Shown piece by piece: positions 38,213 to 46,784 of a DNA stretch of 64,000 bases. The translations under genes were made by a program, and so were the position numbers. Every line of letters begins with the position of its first letter. Position 1 is the stretch's first letter. The DNA is taken from the NCBI RefSeq assembly GCF_004152845.1, contig NZ_SEON01000003.1, positions 1 to 64,000 on the forward strand, given 5' to 3'. The stretch is from Sphingobium fuliginis (lineage in GTDB: Bacteria; Pseudomonadota; Alphaproteobacteria; Sphingomonadales; Sphingomonadaceae). The notes beneath the pieces are model-generated. The model had not been told where the DNA came from. It saw only the letters and a program-made list of their open reading frames with translations, and made no database searches.

Positions 38213-38853
38213 GCATGGAGCAGAACCGTCGCGGCACGCTGGCCGCCATGCTGGCCGTTCCTTTCGGACTGGCCGCGGTGGGTCAGGCTTCGGCCGCACC
38301 CGCAAAAGGGAAAGACAAGCCGATGAGCATGGCCGAGCGTCTGGATGTGATCGAATCCAGGCATGCGATCACTGAATTGCTCCATGCCTATGCCCGATCC
38401 AACGACCGGGCGGACGAGGCCTTGCTGCGCTCGCTCTTCTGGCCGGAATCGACGCATAAACATGGGAAGTTCGAAGGCAAATCCTCCGATTTCGTGGGTT
38501 TCGCCTTCAAGATCATCTCGGGGCTCAAATATGCCTGCCACCATATCTCGAACGTCTCGGTCGAGGTGAAGGGGGATAAGGCCTTCTCCGAATGCTATTA
38601 TTTCGCGCAGCATCGCCGCGACCGGAAGGATGGCATGGGCGAGGAGGATGTCTTCTTCCAGGGCCGCTATCTCGACGATCTGGAACGGCGCAACGGTGTG
38701 TGGAAGATCATCCGCCGCCGCGGCCTGTCGGATTACACCTCGCCCGCTTTCCCGTCGGAAATCCCCTATGCGCAATGGCCGGCGGGGCAGCATAGCGAGA
38801 AATATCCGAGCGACGATTATTACAAGATGCGCCAACAGTTCCTGGGGAACTGA
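38209..38853 (+). CDS. SnoaL/NTF2-like protein with twin-arginine-type signal
   Basis: A 214-residue protein. Residues 1-30 look like an export signal with NRRGTLAAM and an alanine-rich core (cleavage near QASAA), possibly Tat-dependent. Residues 45-190 form an NTF2-like cone of the SnoaL_4 type (AITELLHAYARSNDRADEALLRSLFWPES), a fold used by dehydratases, isomerases and lyases of small hydrophobic substrates. Coupled to the LLM gene by a four-base overlap. The exact reaction is unknown. Confidence 0.75.
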   Translation: MSMEQNRRGTLAAMLAVPFGLAAVGQASAAPAKGKDKPMSMAERLDVIESRHAITELLHAYARSNDRADEALLRSLFWPESTHKHGKFEGKSSDFVGFAFKIISGLKYACHHISNVSVEVKGDKAFSECYYFAQHRRDRKDGMGEEDVFFQGRYLDDLERRNGVWKIIRRRGLSDYTSPAFPSEIPYAQWPAGQHSEKYPSDDYYKMRQQFLGN

Positions 38854-38856
38854 CCG

Positions 38857-39837
38857 ATGCGGGCGCTGCTGTGCGAACATCATGGGCCGCCGGAAGAACT
38901 GCATTTCGCGGATGTGCCCGTTCCGGAACCGAAGGCGGGCGAAATCCGCTTCCGGGTGAAGGCCGCCAGCGTCAATTTCCCCGACGCGCTGATGATCCAG
39001 AACCTGTACCAGAGGCAGCCCCCTTTGCCCTTCATTCCGGGCAGCGAGGCGGCGGGCATCATCGATGCATTGGGGGAGGGCGTCACCGGCTTTCGCATCG
39101 GGGACAGGGTGGCGACCATCCCCTTCGAAGGCGCCTTCGCTGAATTTGCGATAGCGCCTGCTTTCCGTACCGCCATGATCCCGGAGGGGATGGGGTTCGA
39201 CGTGGCGGCGGGCTTCACCATGGTCTATGCGACGGCGCTCCACGGCTTGCGCCAGCGCGGCCGGTTGCAGCCGGGCGAGACGCTGCTGGTGCTGGGCGCT
39301 GCGGGCGGCGTCGGCCTCGCGGCGGTCGAGGTCGGCAAGCGGATGGGCGCGCATGTGATCGCCGCCGCCTCGACGGAGGAGAAGCTCGCCCTTGCCCGCG
39401 CCCATGGCGCTGACGAGACGGTTAACTATGCGCAGGACGATCTCAAGCAGGCGGTGAAGGCCCTGACGGGCGAACGCGGCGTCGATGTGATCTTCGATCC
39501 GGTCGGCGGCGCGCTGGCGGAACCCGCCTTTCGCACCATGGGCTGGGACGGGCGCTATCTGGTCGTGGGCTTCGCGGCGGGGACGATCCCGGCAATCCCG
39601 CTCAACCTGCCGCTGGTGAAGACGGCGGCCATCATCGGCGTGACCTGGGGAGTGCACAGTCGCGTCGAACCGGACATCCATGCGGAAAATATGGCGCAGC
39701 TCTATCGCTGGTATGAGGAGGGCGGCCTGCGCCCCGAAGTCAGCAAGCGCTTCTCCTTCGAGGAAAGCTGTGAGGCGATCCGCTGGATGATGGACCGGAA
39801 GGTGCAGGGCAAGATCGTGATCGAGCTGGCGAGCTAA
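38857..39837 (+). CDS. Zinc-free medium-chain reductase, NADPH:quinone oxidoreductase type
   Basis: A 326-residue MDR-superfamily protein with an N-terminal GroES-like domain (FIPGSEAAGIIDALGEGV) and a Rossmann domain (LVLGAAGGVGLAAVEVGKRMGA). The zinc ligands of alcohol dehydrogenases are absent, as in quinone oxidoreductases and enoyl reductases. In this setting it may reduce an enone or enoyl intermediate. Last gene of the plus-strand set; converges with the lactonase operon. Confidence 0.85.
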   Translation: MRALLCEHHGPPEELHFADVPVPEPKAGEIRFRVKAASVNFPDALMIQNLYQRQPPLPFIPGSEAAGIIDALGEGVTGFRIGDRVATIPFEGAFAEFAIAPAFRTAMIPEGMGFDVAAGFTMVYATALHGLRQRGRLQPGETLLVLGAAGGVGLAAVEVGKRMGAHVIAAASTEEKLALARAHGADETVNYAQDDLKQAVKALTGERGVDVIFDPVGGALAEPAFRTMGWDGRYLVVGFAAGTIPAIPLNLPLVKTAAIIGVTWGVHSRVEPDIHAENMAQLYRWYEEGGLRPEVSKRFSFEESCEAIRWMMDRKVQGKIVIELAS

Positions 39838-39885
39838 GCTTCCCGACAGAGCGACGTGCTCCTGCCTTTGCGGAAGTATGTCGCT

Positions 39886-41058
39886 TTAAGCCGCAGGCCA
39901 GTTCGCCAACGGCAGGCCCGCAATATCCGTCCGCGCCTTCACCACCACGCCGCTTGCCCGCGAGACGACGTAAAGGTCGCGCAAATCCGCTCCGCCCCAG
40001 CAAAGATTGGTCGGGCTGGAGAGCATTCTGCCTTCGGGATCATGGACAATATCCACCTTCCGCCCATCCGGCGTGATCGCAACGATCCGATTGGCGAAGG
40101 GCAGCGTCACCCAAAGATTGCCCGCCGCATCGAAAGCGATGCCGTCGCAATAACCCAGATCCGCGCGCTCAGCCGCCGCCATAGCGCGAATGTCCTTCGC
40201 CTGATGGTCCGCGATCACGACACCCAATTGCGGCCCATAATCCTGCGGATCGATGAGCGATCCGTCCGCCTGCCGCCGCCAGCGCCTTATGCGCCCTTCA
40301 GCGGTCAGCGATGCATAAACAAAGCGCTCCTCACGATCGAGGCAGAGACCGTTCACCCCCCGCAGAGCGCGCGCGACGATGGCGGCCTTGCCATCGGGCG
40401 CGACCCTGTAGATGAAGCCGGCGGGCGTGGTCGTGCCGATATTGCCGATAGGCCCCCAACTGCTGTGCGTGCAGTAAATGTCGCCATTGCGCGCCGTCGC
40501 CGGACCGTTGGAGGCGACCAACTGCCGCCCCTCCAGTTCCGACACCAGCGTCTCGACCGTTCCCGTCGCGACATCGATCCGCTGCAATGGCCCCGGCCCC
40601 TTGTTGAGCAGGCCCATATTGGCGACGATGACGCGGCCCTCCCGGTCGACCGCCACGCCATTGGGCGCGAGAGCCTGACCGATCTGCCGCAATGCGCCAT
40701 CCCGCTCCAGCACGCCGATGGCGCCACCGCCATTGGAGATGAACAGGCGGCCATCGGGGCTGCTCGCTATGCCTTCGGGAGCATCGAGGCCATCTCGGAC
40801 GAGGGTGAAATCGGTGAGGGTGAAGGGCTTTGGCGGTGTGGCGCGTCCTATCCCAGCGGATGGCGCGCAACTGGCGAGAGTGATGCTTGCCCCGCCCAAT
40901 AGAATTTCCCGCCGTGTCAGAGAGAGTTTGGATAATTTATCACCACCTCTCCCCGTTCGGGCTGAGCCTGTCGAAGCCCCTTTCTTTCGTGAAGAGAAGT
41001 GAAGCCCTTCGACAAGCTCAGGGCGAACGGGGGAGAGGTCGGAGAATCGTTTCGTCAT
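39886..41058 (-). CDS. SMP-30/gluconolactonase-family lactonase with repeat-derived N-terminus
   Basis: A 390-residue six-bladed propeller of the SMP-30/LRE family (GLDAPEGIASSPDGRLFISN, ASNGPATARNGDIYCT, GVNGLCLDREERFVYAS), which hydrolyses lactones with a divalent metal. An export signal with TRREILLGG and a LASC lipobox begins only near residue 48. The 40 residues before it are translated from the palindromic repeat at 40953-41031. The ATG at 41058 overlaps the upstream stop (ATGA), so this long form looks genuine. Last gene of the ten-gene minus operon; a lactone-opening role fits the hydroxyacyl-CoA enzymes upstream. Confidence 0.8.
   Translation of the reverse strand: MTKRFSDLSPVRPELVEGLHFSSRKKGASTGSARTGRGGDKLSKLSLTRREILLGGASITLASCAPSAGIGRATPPKPFTLTDFTLVRDGLDAPEGIASSPDGRLFISNGGGAIGVLERDGALRQIGQALAPNGVAVDREGRVIVANMGLLNKGPGPLQRIDVATGTVETLVSELEGRQLVASNGPATARNGDIYCTHSSWGPIGNIGTTTPAGFIYRVAPDGKAAIVARALRGVNGLCLDREERFVYASLTAEGRIRRWRRQADGSLIDPQDYGPQLGVVIADHQAKDIRAMAAAERADLGYCDGIAFDAAGNLWVTLPFANRIVAITPDGRKVDIVHDPEGRMLSSPTNLCWGGADLRDLYVVSRASGVVVKARTDIAGLPLANWPAA
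40953..41031. repeat. Sphingomonad palindromic repeat, copy 3, inside a coding sequence
   Basis: CCGTTCGGGCTGAGCCTGTCGAAG and CTTCGACAAGCTCAGGGCGAACGG flank CTTTCTTTCGTGAAGAGAAGTG, almost identical to copy 1 at 3510-3585. Here the unit lies within the 5' end of the lactonase gene and stays open in that frame, encoding VRPELVEG...STGSARTG. Confidence 0.88.
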
Positions 41059-41483
41059 TCCTTCATCACCCCCACAGGCGCAAAGCCGGCGATCTTGTGA
41101 TCCCCCGCCTGCACGGGCTGGAACCTCAACCGCATCCCGCAGCGCGGTTCCACGCCTTCAGCGCCAACCAGCAGCCCCGGCACCCGCACGCCCGGCGCAT
41201 CGTCCGGCTCGAACATAACGACGGTGAAGGGCACCTCCGCCTTATGATCCCCGGGCAGCAGGCTGCGGATCACGGTGGTGAAGGTGTAAGCGCTGCCCTC
41301 CGGCGAAACCGGCCGCCATTCCAGCACGGCGTCGGGCTTTCCGGGAATGACCTCGGGCGGATACCATATCCATTCCCCCGTCCCGGCGTCGGCGGTGATG
41401 CGCAGTTCGCCCGCTTCCAGCCCGTCATAATAGCCCTGGAACAGCGGATCTTCGATCTTGGGGGGATAAATAGGAATGCCCAT
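41055..41483 (-). CDS. DUF35 OB-fold protein without zinc-ribbon cysteines
   Basis: A 142-residue partner-type protein for the adjacent Ltp thiolase. The OB fold (AYTFTTVIRSLLPGDHKAEVPFTVVMFEPDD) is recognisable, but where DUF35 proteins have the CxxC pairs it reads GEWIWYPPEV, so no zinc can be bound there. Its paralogue at 28740-29174 keeps all four cysteines. Three bases separate it from the thiolase gene; it overlaps the lactonase gene by four. Confidence 0.78.
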   Translation of the reverse strand: MGIPIYPPKIEDPLFQGYYDGLEAGELRITADAGTGEWIWYPPEVIPGKPDAVLEWRPVSPEGSAYTFTTVIRSLLPGDHKAEVPFTVVMFEPDDAPGVRVPGLLVGAEGVEPRCGMRLRFQPVQAGDHKIAGFAPVGVMKE

Positions 41484-41486
41484 GGA

Positions 41487-42638
41487 TCAGCTCCGCGCCA
41501 ATATGGTGGTGGAATGATTGTTGCCGCCAAGCCCTGCGACGGCGCAGAGCTTCGCGTCCGGCACCTGCCGTTCGCCCTCTTGCCCGCGCAACTGCCGAAC
41601 GGCCTCGATCAGCAGGTTCATGCCCGGCACATAGCCGCCCGACATGTGCCCGCCGCTGGTGTTGATCGGCATCCGCCCGCCCGGCATCCCATGTCCCGCC
41701 GCATAGAAGCGCGGCCCTTCGCCCCGCTCGCACAGGCCCAGCATCTCCGTCTGCACCAACGCGGAGATGGTGAAGCCGTCATAAATCTGCGCGAGGTCCA
41801 GATCCTTGGGATCGCAGCCCGCCATGGCATAGGCGAGCTTCGCGGAAACCTCGCCGGGAAAGTCGTAGGTGCAGGGCGTCTGGGTGAACAGCACCCCCTG
41901 CGGCCAGTTGTTGAAGCCCAGCCCCAGCCCCTGCACGCTCACAACCGGATGCGGCATATCCCGCGCTTCCTCAATGGCGCTCACCACATAGGCGCCGCCG
42001 CCATCGGTGGTGAGGCAGCAATCCGCCGCCCGCAAAGGCGTCGAGATCATGGGCGACTGGCGATAGGCTTCGAGGTCCATCGGATCGCGCCGCTGCGCGC
42101 CCGGCGTCAGCACCGCCCAGGCGCGATAGGTCATGGGGATGGATGCCTGCTCCTCCTCCGTCATGCCATATTCATGGGCATAGCGGTTAGCCATGGTCGC
42201 GAAATAGGTGGGCTGGCCGAAGAAGCCGACCGGCATTTCGATCCCCGCCTTTTGCGGTTCGCGCGCATGGAAGCCATAGACGCCGCCCGGCTTGGTCGAC
42301 TGGATCGCATAGGGCACCAGCACATGCCGGGCCAGACCCGCCTCGATCGCCATCTGCGCCAGTTGCAGCGCCTGCCCCGACGTCGCCGTGCCGCCCACGC
42401 TGTCGGTGGTGGCGCAGAAACGCTTCTCCCCTGCGCCGATGGCAAAGGCGACCTCGTCCGACCCATGCCCCGCATATTTGTTGGAGATATAGCCGTCTAT
42501 GTCCTTGGGCGTCAGGCCCGCATCGGCAATCGCCGCCAGACTGGCGCGGGTCATCATCTTCATGACGCCCTCCTCGCCCTTGCGCAGGAAGGGGGTTTCA
42601 CCGACTCCGGTGATGGCGATGCGGTCTCCTCTGATCAT
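41487..42638 (-). CDS. Second Ltp/SCP-x thiolase-like protein lacking the catalytic cysteine
   Basis: A 383-residue thiolase-fold protein. The nucleophile position reads DSVGGTATSG with no cysteine, and the GHP motif is replaced by NTSGGHMSGGYVPG. It is paired with a DUF35 protein like the 27550-29174 pair, so retro-aldol cleavage of a beta-hydroxyacyl-CoA is more likely than thiolysis. It differs clearly from the first pair, so the two probably act on different intermediates. Start overlaps the FadB-type stop (42635-42638). Confidence 0.8.
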   Translation of the reverse strand: MIRGDRIAITGVGETPFLRKGEEGVMKMMTRASLAAIADAGLTPKDIDGYISNKYAGHGSDEVAFAIGAGEKRFCATTDSVGGTATSGQALQLAQMAIEAGLARHVLVPYAIQSTKPGGVYGFHAREPQKAGIEMPVGFFGQPTYFATMANRYAHEYGMTEEEQASIPMTYRAWAVLTPGAQRRDPMDLEAYRQSPMISTPLRAADCCLTTDGGGAYVVSAIEEARDMPHPVVSVQGLGLGFNNWPQGVLFTQTPCTYDFPGEVSAKLAYAMAGCDPKDLDLAQIYDGFTISALVQTEMLGLCERGEGPRFYAAGHGMPGGRMPINTSGGHMSGGYVPGMNLLIEAVRQLRGQEGERQVPDAKLCAVAGLGGNNHSTTILARS

Positions 42639-44710
42639 GCGTCCTTGAACCCCTTGCCCTCAGCCACCAGCCGCTCGATCAACGGGGAGGAGCTGAACGC
42701 CTCGCCATGCGCGGCCTCCAGCGCCTTCAGTTTTTCGAGAACGACCGGCAGACCCTGCAAATCAGCCCAGAACATCGGCCCGCCACGATATTTCGGCCAG
42801 CCATAACCCGTGATCCAGACAATATCGATGTCCGACGCCCGCGATGCGATGCCTTCGTCCAGAATCCGCGCCCCCTCATTCACCATGGCGAACAGGATGC
42901 GGTCGTGGATTTCCTCGTCGCTCACCGCGCGCCGGGCAATGCCCTGTTTTGCGGCGAAGTCCTCGATGACCTGCATGGCGACGGTGGAGGGCGTTTGCCT
43001 GCGGTTCTCGTCATAATCATAATAGCCGCCCTTCGTCTTCTGCCCATGGCGGCCCATCTCGTTGAGGATTTCCCGCACATTGGCGGAACTGGTCGCCTCG
43101 CGGTTCCAGCCGACATCCAGCCCCACCAGATCGCGCATCTGGAAATGCCCCATGGCAAAGCCGAAGTCATACAGCACCTTGTCCACCGCCCAGGGTGTCG
43201 CGCCCTCCAGCACCAGTCGGTCCGCCTGTGCATTCCGCGCCGCAAGGATGCGGTTCCCGACAAAGCCGAAGCCATTGCCCACCAGCACGCCGATCTTGCC
43301 GATGGTCTTGGCGAGCTTCATCGCGGTCACGATGATCTCGGGCCTGGTGTCCTTGGTGCGCACCACCTCCAGCAGCTTCATCACATTGGCGGGCGAGAAG
43401 AAGTGCAGCCCGACCACGCTTTCCGGCCGGGACGTAGCGGCGGCGATGTCGTCAATGTCGAGATAGCTGGTGTTGGTAGCCAGGATCGCGCCGGGCCTGG
43501 CGATCCTGTCGAGCTTGCCGAAAACCTCCCGCTTCACGTCGAGATTTTCGAACACCGCCTCGATGATCAGGTCGCAGTCGGCCAAATCCTCCATCGCCAC
43601 CGATCCGGTCAGCAGGCCCATGCGGGTTTCGACATCCTCGGGCTTCATCCTGCCCTTCTTCGCGGTGGTTTCATAATTGCCGCGAATGATCTTGAGGCCG
43701 CGGTCGAGCGTTTCCTGCTTCGCCTCGACGATGGTCACGGGGATGCCGACATTGGCGAAGTTCATCGCAATGCCGCCGCCCATGGTGCCCGCGCCGATCA
43801 CCCCCACCTTGGCGATGGGCAGGGTCGGCGTGTCGGCGGCAAGCCCCACGATCTTGGCCGCCTGCCGCTCCGCGAAAAAGACATGGCGCTGGGCGGCGGA
43901 CTGGCTGTCGGCCTGAAGCTCATTGAACAGTTCGCGCTCATAGGCCATGCCTTCGTCAAAGGGCTTCTCCAGCGCGGCCTCGATGCAGCGGATGATATGC
44001 TCCGGCGCCTTGAAGCCCCGGAATTTCTTCGCATTGGCCTTGCGGAAGTCCGCGAAGATTTCCGGCTTGCCGCGCGCTTCGTCCAGTTTCTCGCTACGGT
44101 CCCGGACCTTGAGCAGCGGGCGCCCCTCGTCCAGAAGGCGCTGGGCGAAGCCGATGGCGTCAGCGCGCAGATTGCCTTCCGCCGCCAGTTCATCGACCAG
44201 CCCCATCTCCTTCGCGGCCCTCGCGCCGACCGGCGCGCCGGACGTGATGAGGTCGAGCGCCTTTTCCACCCCGACAATGCGCGGCAGACGCTGCGTGCCG
44301 CCAGCACCGGGCAGCAGGCCCAGATTGACCTCCGGCAACCCGCATTTGGCCGAAGGCACGGCGATGCGATAATGCGCCACCAGCGCCAGCTCCAGCCCGC
44401 CGCCCAGCGCCGTGCCATGGATCGCGGCGATCACCGGTTTGGTCGCATTCTCCACGATCAGTTGCAGGTTGCGCAGCGAGGGTTCGACCTGCGGCTTGCC
44501 GAATTCGGTGATGTCCGCCCCGGCGAAGAAGGTGCGCCCCTCGCAGATCAGCACCATGGCGCCCACGCCGTTATCCCCGATGGCTGTCTGCACCGCGCCC
44601 GCGACGCCCTGCCGCACGGCGTTGGAGAGCGCGTTCACCGGCGGCGAATTGACCGTGATGACCGCGATGGGACCGTCCACCTCATAGGTGACGACGTCAT
44701 TGACCTTCAT
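42635..44710 (-). CDS. Bifunctional enoyl-CoA hydratase/3-hydroxyacyl-CoA dehydrogenase (FadB/FadJ type)
   Basis: A 691-residue beta-oxidation enzyme. The N-terminal crotonase domain keeps both hydratase glutamates ([26 protein letters not shown]). The middle Rossmann domain has [17 protein letters not shown], and the dehydrogenase active-site histidine lies in [15 protein letters not shown]. It would hydrate an enoyl-CoA and oxidise it to 3-ketoacyl-CoA. Its stop and start overlap both neighbours in the minus operon. Confidence 0.92.
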   Translation of the reverse strand: MKVNDVVTYEVDGPIAVITVNSPPVNALSNAVRQGVAGAVQTAIGDNGVGAMVLICEGRTFFAGADITEFGKPQVEPSLRNLQLIVENATKPVIAAIHGTALGGGLELALVAHYRIAVPSAKCGLPEVNLGLLPGAGGTQRLPRIVGVEKALDLITSGAPVGARAAKEMGLVDELAAEGNLRADAIGFAQRLLDEGRPLLKVRDRSEKLDEARGKPEIFADFRKANAKKFRGFKAPEHIIRCIEAALEKPFDEGMAYERELFNELQADSQSAAQRHVFFAERQAAKIVGLAADTPTLPIAKVGVIGAGTMGGGIAMNFANVGIPVTIVEAKQETLDRGLKIIRGNYETTAKKGRMKPEDVETRMGLLTGSVAMEDLADCDLIIEAVFENLDVKREVFGKLDRIARPGAILATNTSYLDIDDIAAATSRPESVVGLHFFSPANVMKLLEVVRTKDTRPEIIVTAMKLAKTIGKIGVLVGNGFGFVGNRILAARNAQADRLVLEGATPWAVDKVLYDFGFAMGHFQMRDLVGLDVGWNREATSSANVREILNEMGRHGQKTKGGYYDYDENRRQTPSTVAMQVIEDFAAKQGIARRAVSDEEIHDRILFAMVNEGARILDEGIASRASDIDIVWITGYGWPKYRGGPMFWADLQGLPVVLEKLKALEAAHGEAFSSSPLIERLVAEGKGFKDA

Positions 44711-46784
44711 TCAAGCCTCTATGTGTCTGGGCGCCCGGCTTGCCTGCGGCTTGCGCAGCCAGCACTTCACGAGCGCGTTGGCGGAAATAATGTTGAAGAC
44801 CTTCGATCTCTGCGTCGGTCAGTTCTTCGAAGCGCGGCATGCCCCGCTCGCGCAAAATGCCCTTGTGCAGCACCTGCTCGAAACTGGCCTTGTCGACCGG
44901 CACGCCCGATTGCAGCAGGTCAGGGGCTGCGCCGCCCGACACGGCATTGGCGCCGTGGCAGATGGAACAACGCTGACCGAACACGCCCGCGCCGATGGCG
45001 GCCTTGGCAGGATCGACGGCGAAATCCGGCATGTCGATCACCGGCGTTTCCACGGGCTGGACGGGCGGCAGGCTGGCCTTGCCATCGAGCGAGAAGGTGA
45101 GGACGCGCCATTGCTGCGTGCGATAATTCCATTCCCGCCCCATGCCGGTGGCGCTGGGGAAGCGGGAACCGGCGATCACCGTCACATATTGCCGCCCACG
45201 CGCTCTGTAGGTGATCGGCTGCGCCATCACCGCCGTCTGCGCGTCGAAGGACCAGAGCGGCCTGCCGCTGTTCGCCGCATAGGCCATGAACCTGCCAGCC
45301 GCATTGCCCTGGAACAGCAGATTGCCCGCCGTGGTCGCCGTGCCGCCGCCGCCTCTGATGCCGGGCATGGGCACGCGCCATGCCTCGCTCTGCGTCACCG
45401 GATTCCAGGCCAGCAGGAAGCTGGTCGCGGGCCGGTCCGGCGCCACGCCCGCAGGCGGCGCGCCCGTGCCGACGCTGATGCGCTGGCCGTCCAGATGCTT
45501 CCAGCCCTGCAACGGCTCGGCCGGATCGATATAGACCCGCCCCTGATCCATGGTCGGGATGTAGACCAGCCCCGTCCCCGGATTGAACGACATCGCCTCG
45601 ATATTATGCGCGCCGAAGGGGGAGGGGTAGACGATCGCCGCCTTGCCGCCCGGATAGCGCGCCGCCGGATTCTCGACGGGCCGCCCGCTCTTGACGTCGA
45701 TGCCGCTGGCCCAATTGACCGGCACGATATTGCGGGCGGAGATCAGCTTCCCCGTCTCCCGGTCGATCACATAGAAGAAGCCGTTTTTCGGCGCGTGCAT
45801 TAGCACGTCGCGCTCTTTCCCGCCGATCTTGAGCCGGGCCAGCTCGATGTCCATCGCGCTGTTGAAGTCCCATGTCTCGCCGGGATTGGTCTGATAGTGC
45901 CAGACATATTCGCCGGTATCCGCGTCCAGCGCGACGATGGAGCAGAGGAAGAGATTATCCCCGCCACCCGGCGAGCGGATCTTCTGATTCCACGGAGAAC
46001 CATTGCCGACCCCGATATAGATGCGGTTATATTTGGGGTCGTAGGCCATGGCGTTCCATGCCGTCCCGCCACCGCCATATTTCCACCACTGGCCGGTCCA
46101 CGTCCGGGCAGCCATCGCCATCGCCTTGTTCTCGAACCCCAGCTTGGGATCGCCCGGCACGGTATGGAAGCGCCAGAGCTGCTTCCCCGTCTTCTGGTCA
46201 TAGGCGGTCACATAGCCCCGGATCGGCGCGAAGTCCGCGCCGCCATGGCCGATGATGACCTTCCCCTTGAACACCCAGGGCGCGCCGGTGACGTAGCGCT
46301 CGTCATCCTTGCCGATGGTCTGCGCGGTCCAGACGGGATGGCCGGATCGGGCGTTGATCGCGATCAGCCGCCCGTCGATGGTCCCGGTGAAGACCATGCC
46401 ATTATCATAGGCGATGCCGCGAATGCCCCAGGCGGCGCGCATCTTCTGCCCGGCGACCTTCCAGCTTTGCGGGTCGTAGGTCCACAGTTCCCGCCCGGTC
46501 GAGGCATCCAGCGCATGGATGACGCTATAGCCCGAGGCGTAATAGAGGATGCCGTTCACCGCGATGGGCGCGGAAAGGCTCGACCCGCCGCCGCTGATGT
46601 CATGATACCAGGCGAGCTTCAGCTTGCCGACATTGCCGTCGTTGATCTCGGTAAGCGGACTATAGTGGTTCTCATCGATCCCACCATAGCCCGGCCAATC
46701 GCTCCCATCACGCCTCGCCTCACCCGAAGGCGCGCAGGCGGCGAGCAACAGCAGCAGGGGCAGAACACAACGCATGAAACTCAC
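44697..46784 (-). CDS. Second PQQ-dependent dehydrogenase with C-terminal heme c domain
   Basis: A 695-residue quinohemoprotein with a lipoprotein-type signal (LLLLAAC, lipidation near C17), PQQ propeller (TGRELWTYDPQ, TGKQLWRFHT, TGEYVWHYQ) and CSICH heme site (C606, C609, H610). The catalytic aspartate is in ETWDFNS with Asn at the lanthanide-diagnostic position. Like the 30111-32162 enzyme it lacks the vicinal Cys-Cys near RAAWGIRG. Membrane tethering would place it near the respiratory chain. The start overlaps the acyl-CoA synthetase stop (ATGA at 46781); its 3' end overlaps the FadB-type gene by 14 bases. Confidence 0.87.
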   Translation of the reverse strand: MSFMRCVLPLLLLLAACAPSGEARRDGSDWPGYGGIDENHYSPLTEINDGNVGKLKLAWYHDISGGGSSLSAPIAVNGILYYASGYSVIHALDASTGRELWTYDPQSWKVAGQKMRAAWGIRGIAYDNGMVFTGTIDGRLIAINARSGHPVWTAQTIGKDDERYVTGAPWVFKGKVIIGHGGADFAPIRGYVTAYDQKTGKQLWRFHTVPGDPKLGFENKAMAMAARTWTGQWWKYGGGGTAWNAMAYDPKYNRIYIGVGNGSPWNQKIRSPGGGDNLFLCSIVALDADTGEYVWHYQTNPGETWDFNSAMDIELARLKIGGKERDVLMHAPKNGFFYVIDRETGKLISARNIVPVNWASGIDVKSGRPVENPAARYPGGKAAIVYPSPFGAHNIEAMSFNPGTGLVYIPTMDQGRVYIDPAEPLQGWKHLDGQRISVGTGAPPAGVAPDRPATSFLLAWNPVTQSEAWRVPMPGIRGGGGTATTAGNLLFQGNAAGRFMAYAANSGRPLWSFDAQTAVMAQPITYRARGRQYVTVIAGSRFPSATGMGREWNYRTQQWRVLTFSLDGKASLPPVQPVETPVIDMPDFAVDPAKAAIGAGVFGQRCSICHGANAVSGGAAPDLLQSGVPVDKASFEQVLHKGILRERGMPRFEELTDAEIEGLQHYFRQRAREVLAAQAAGKPGAQTHRGLNEGQ

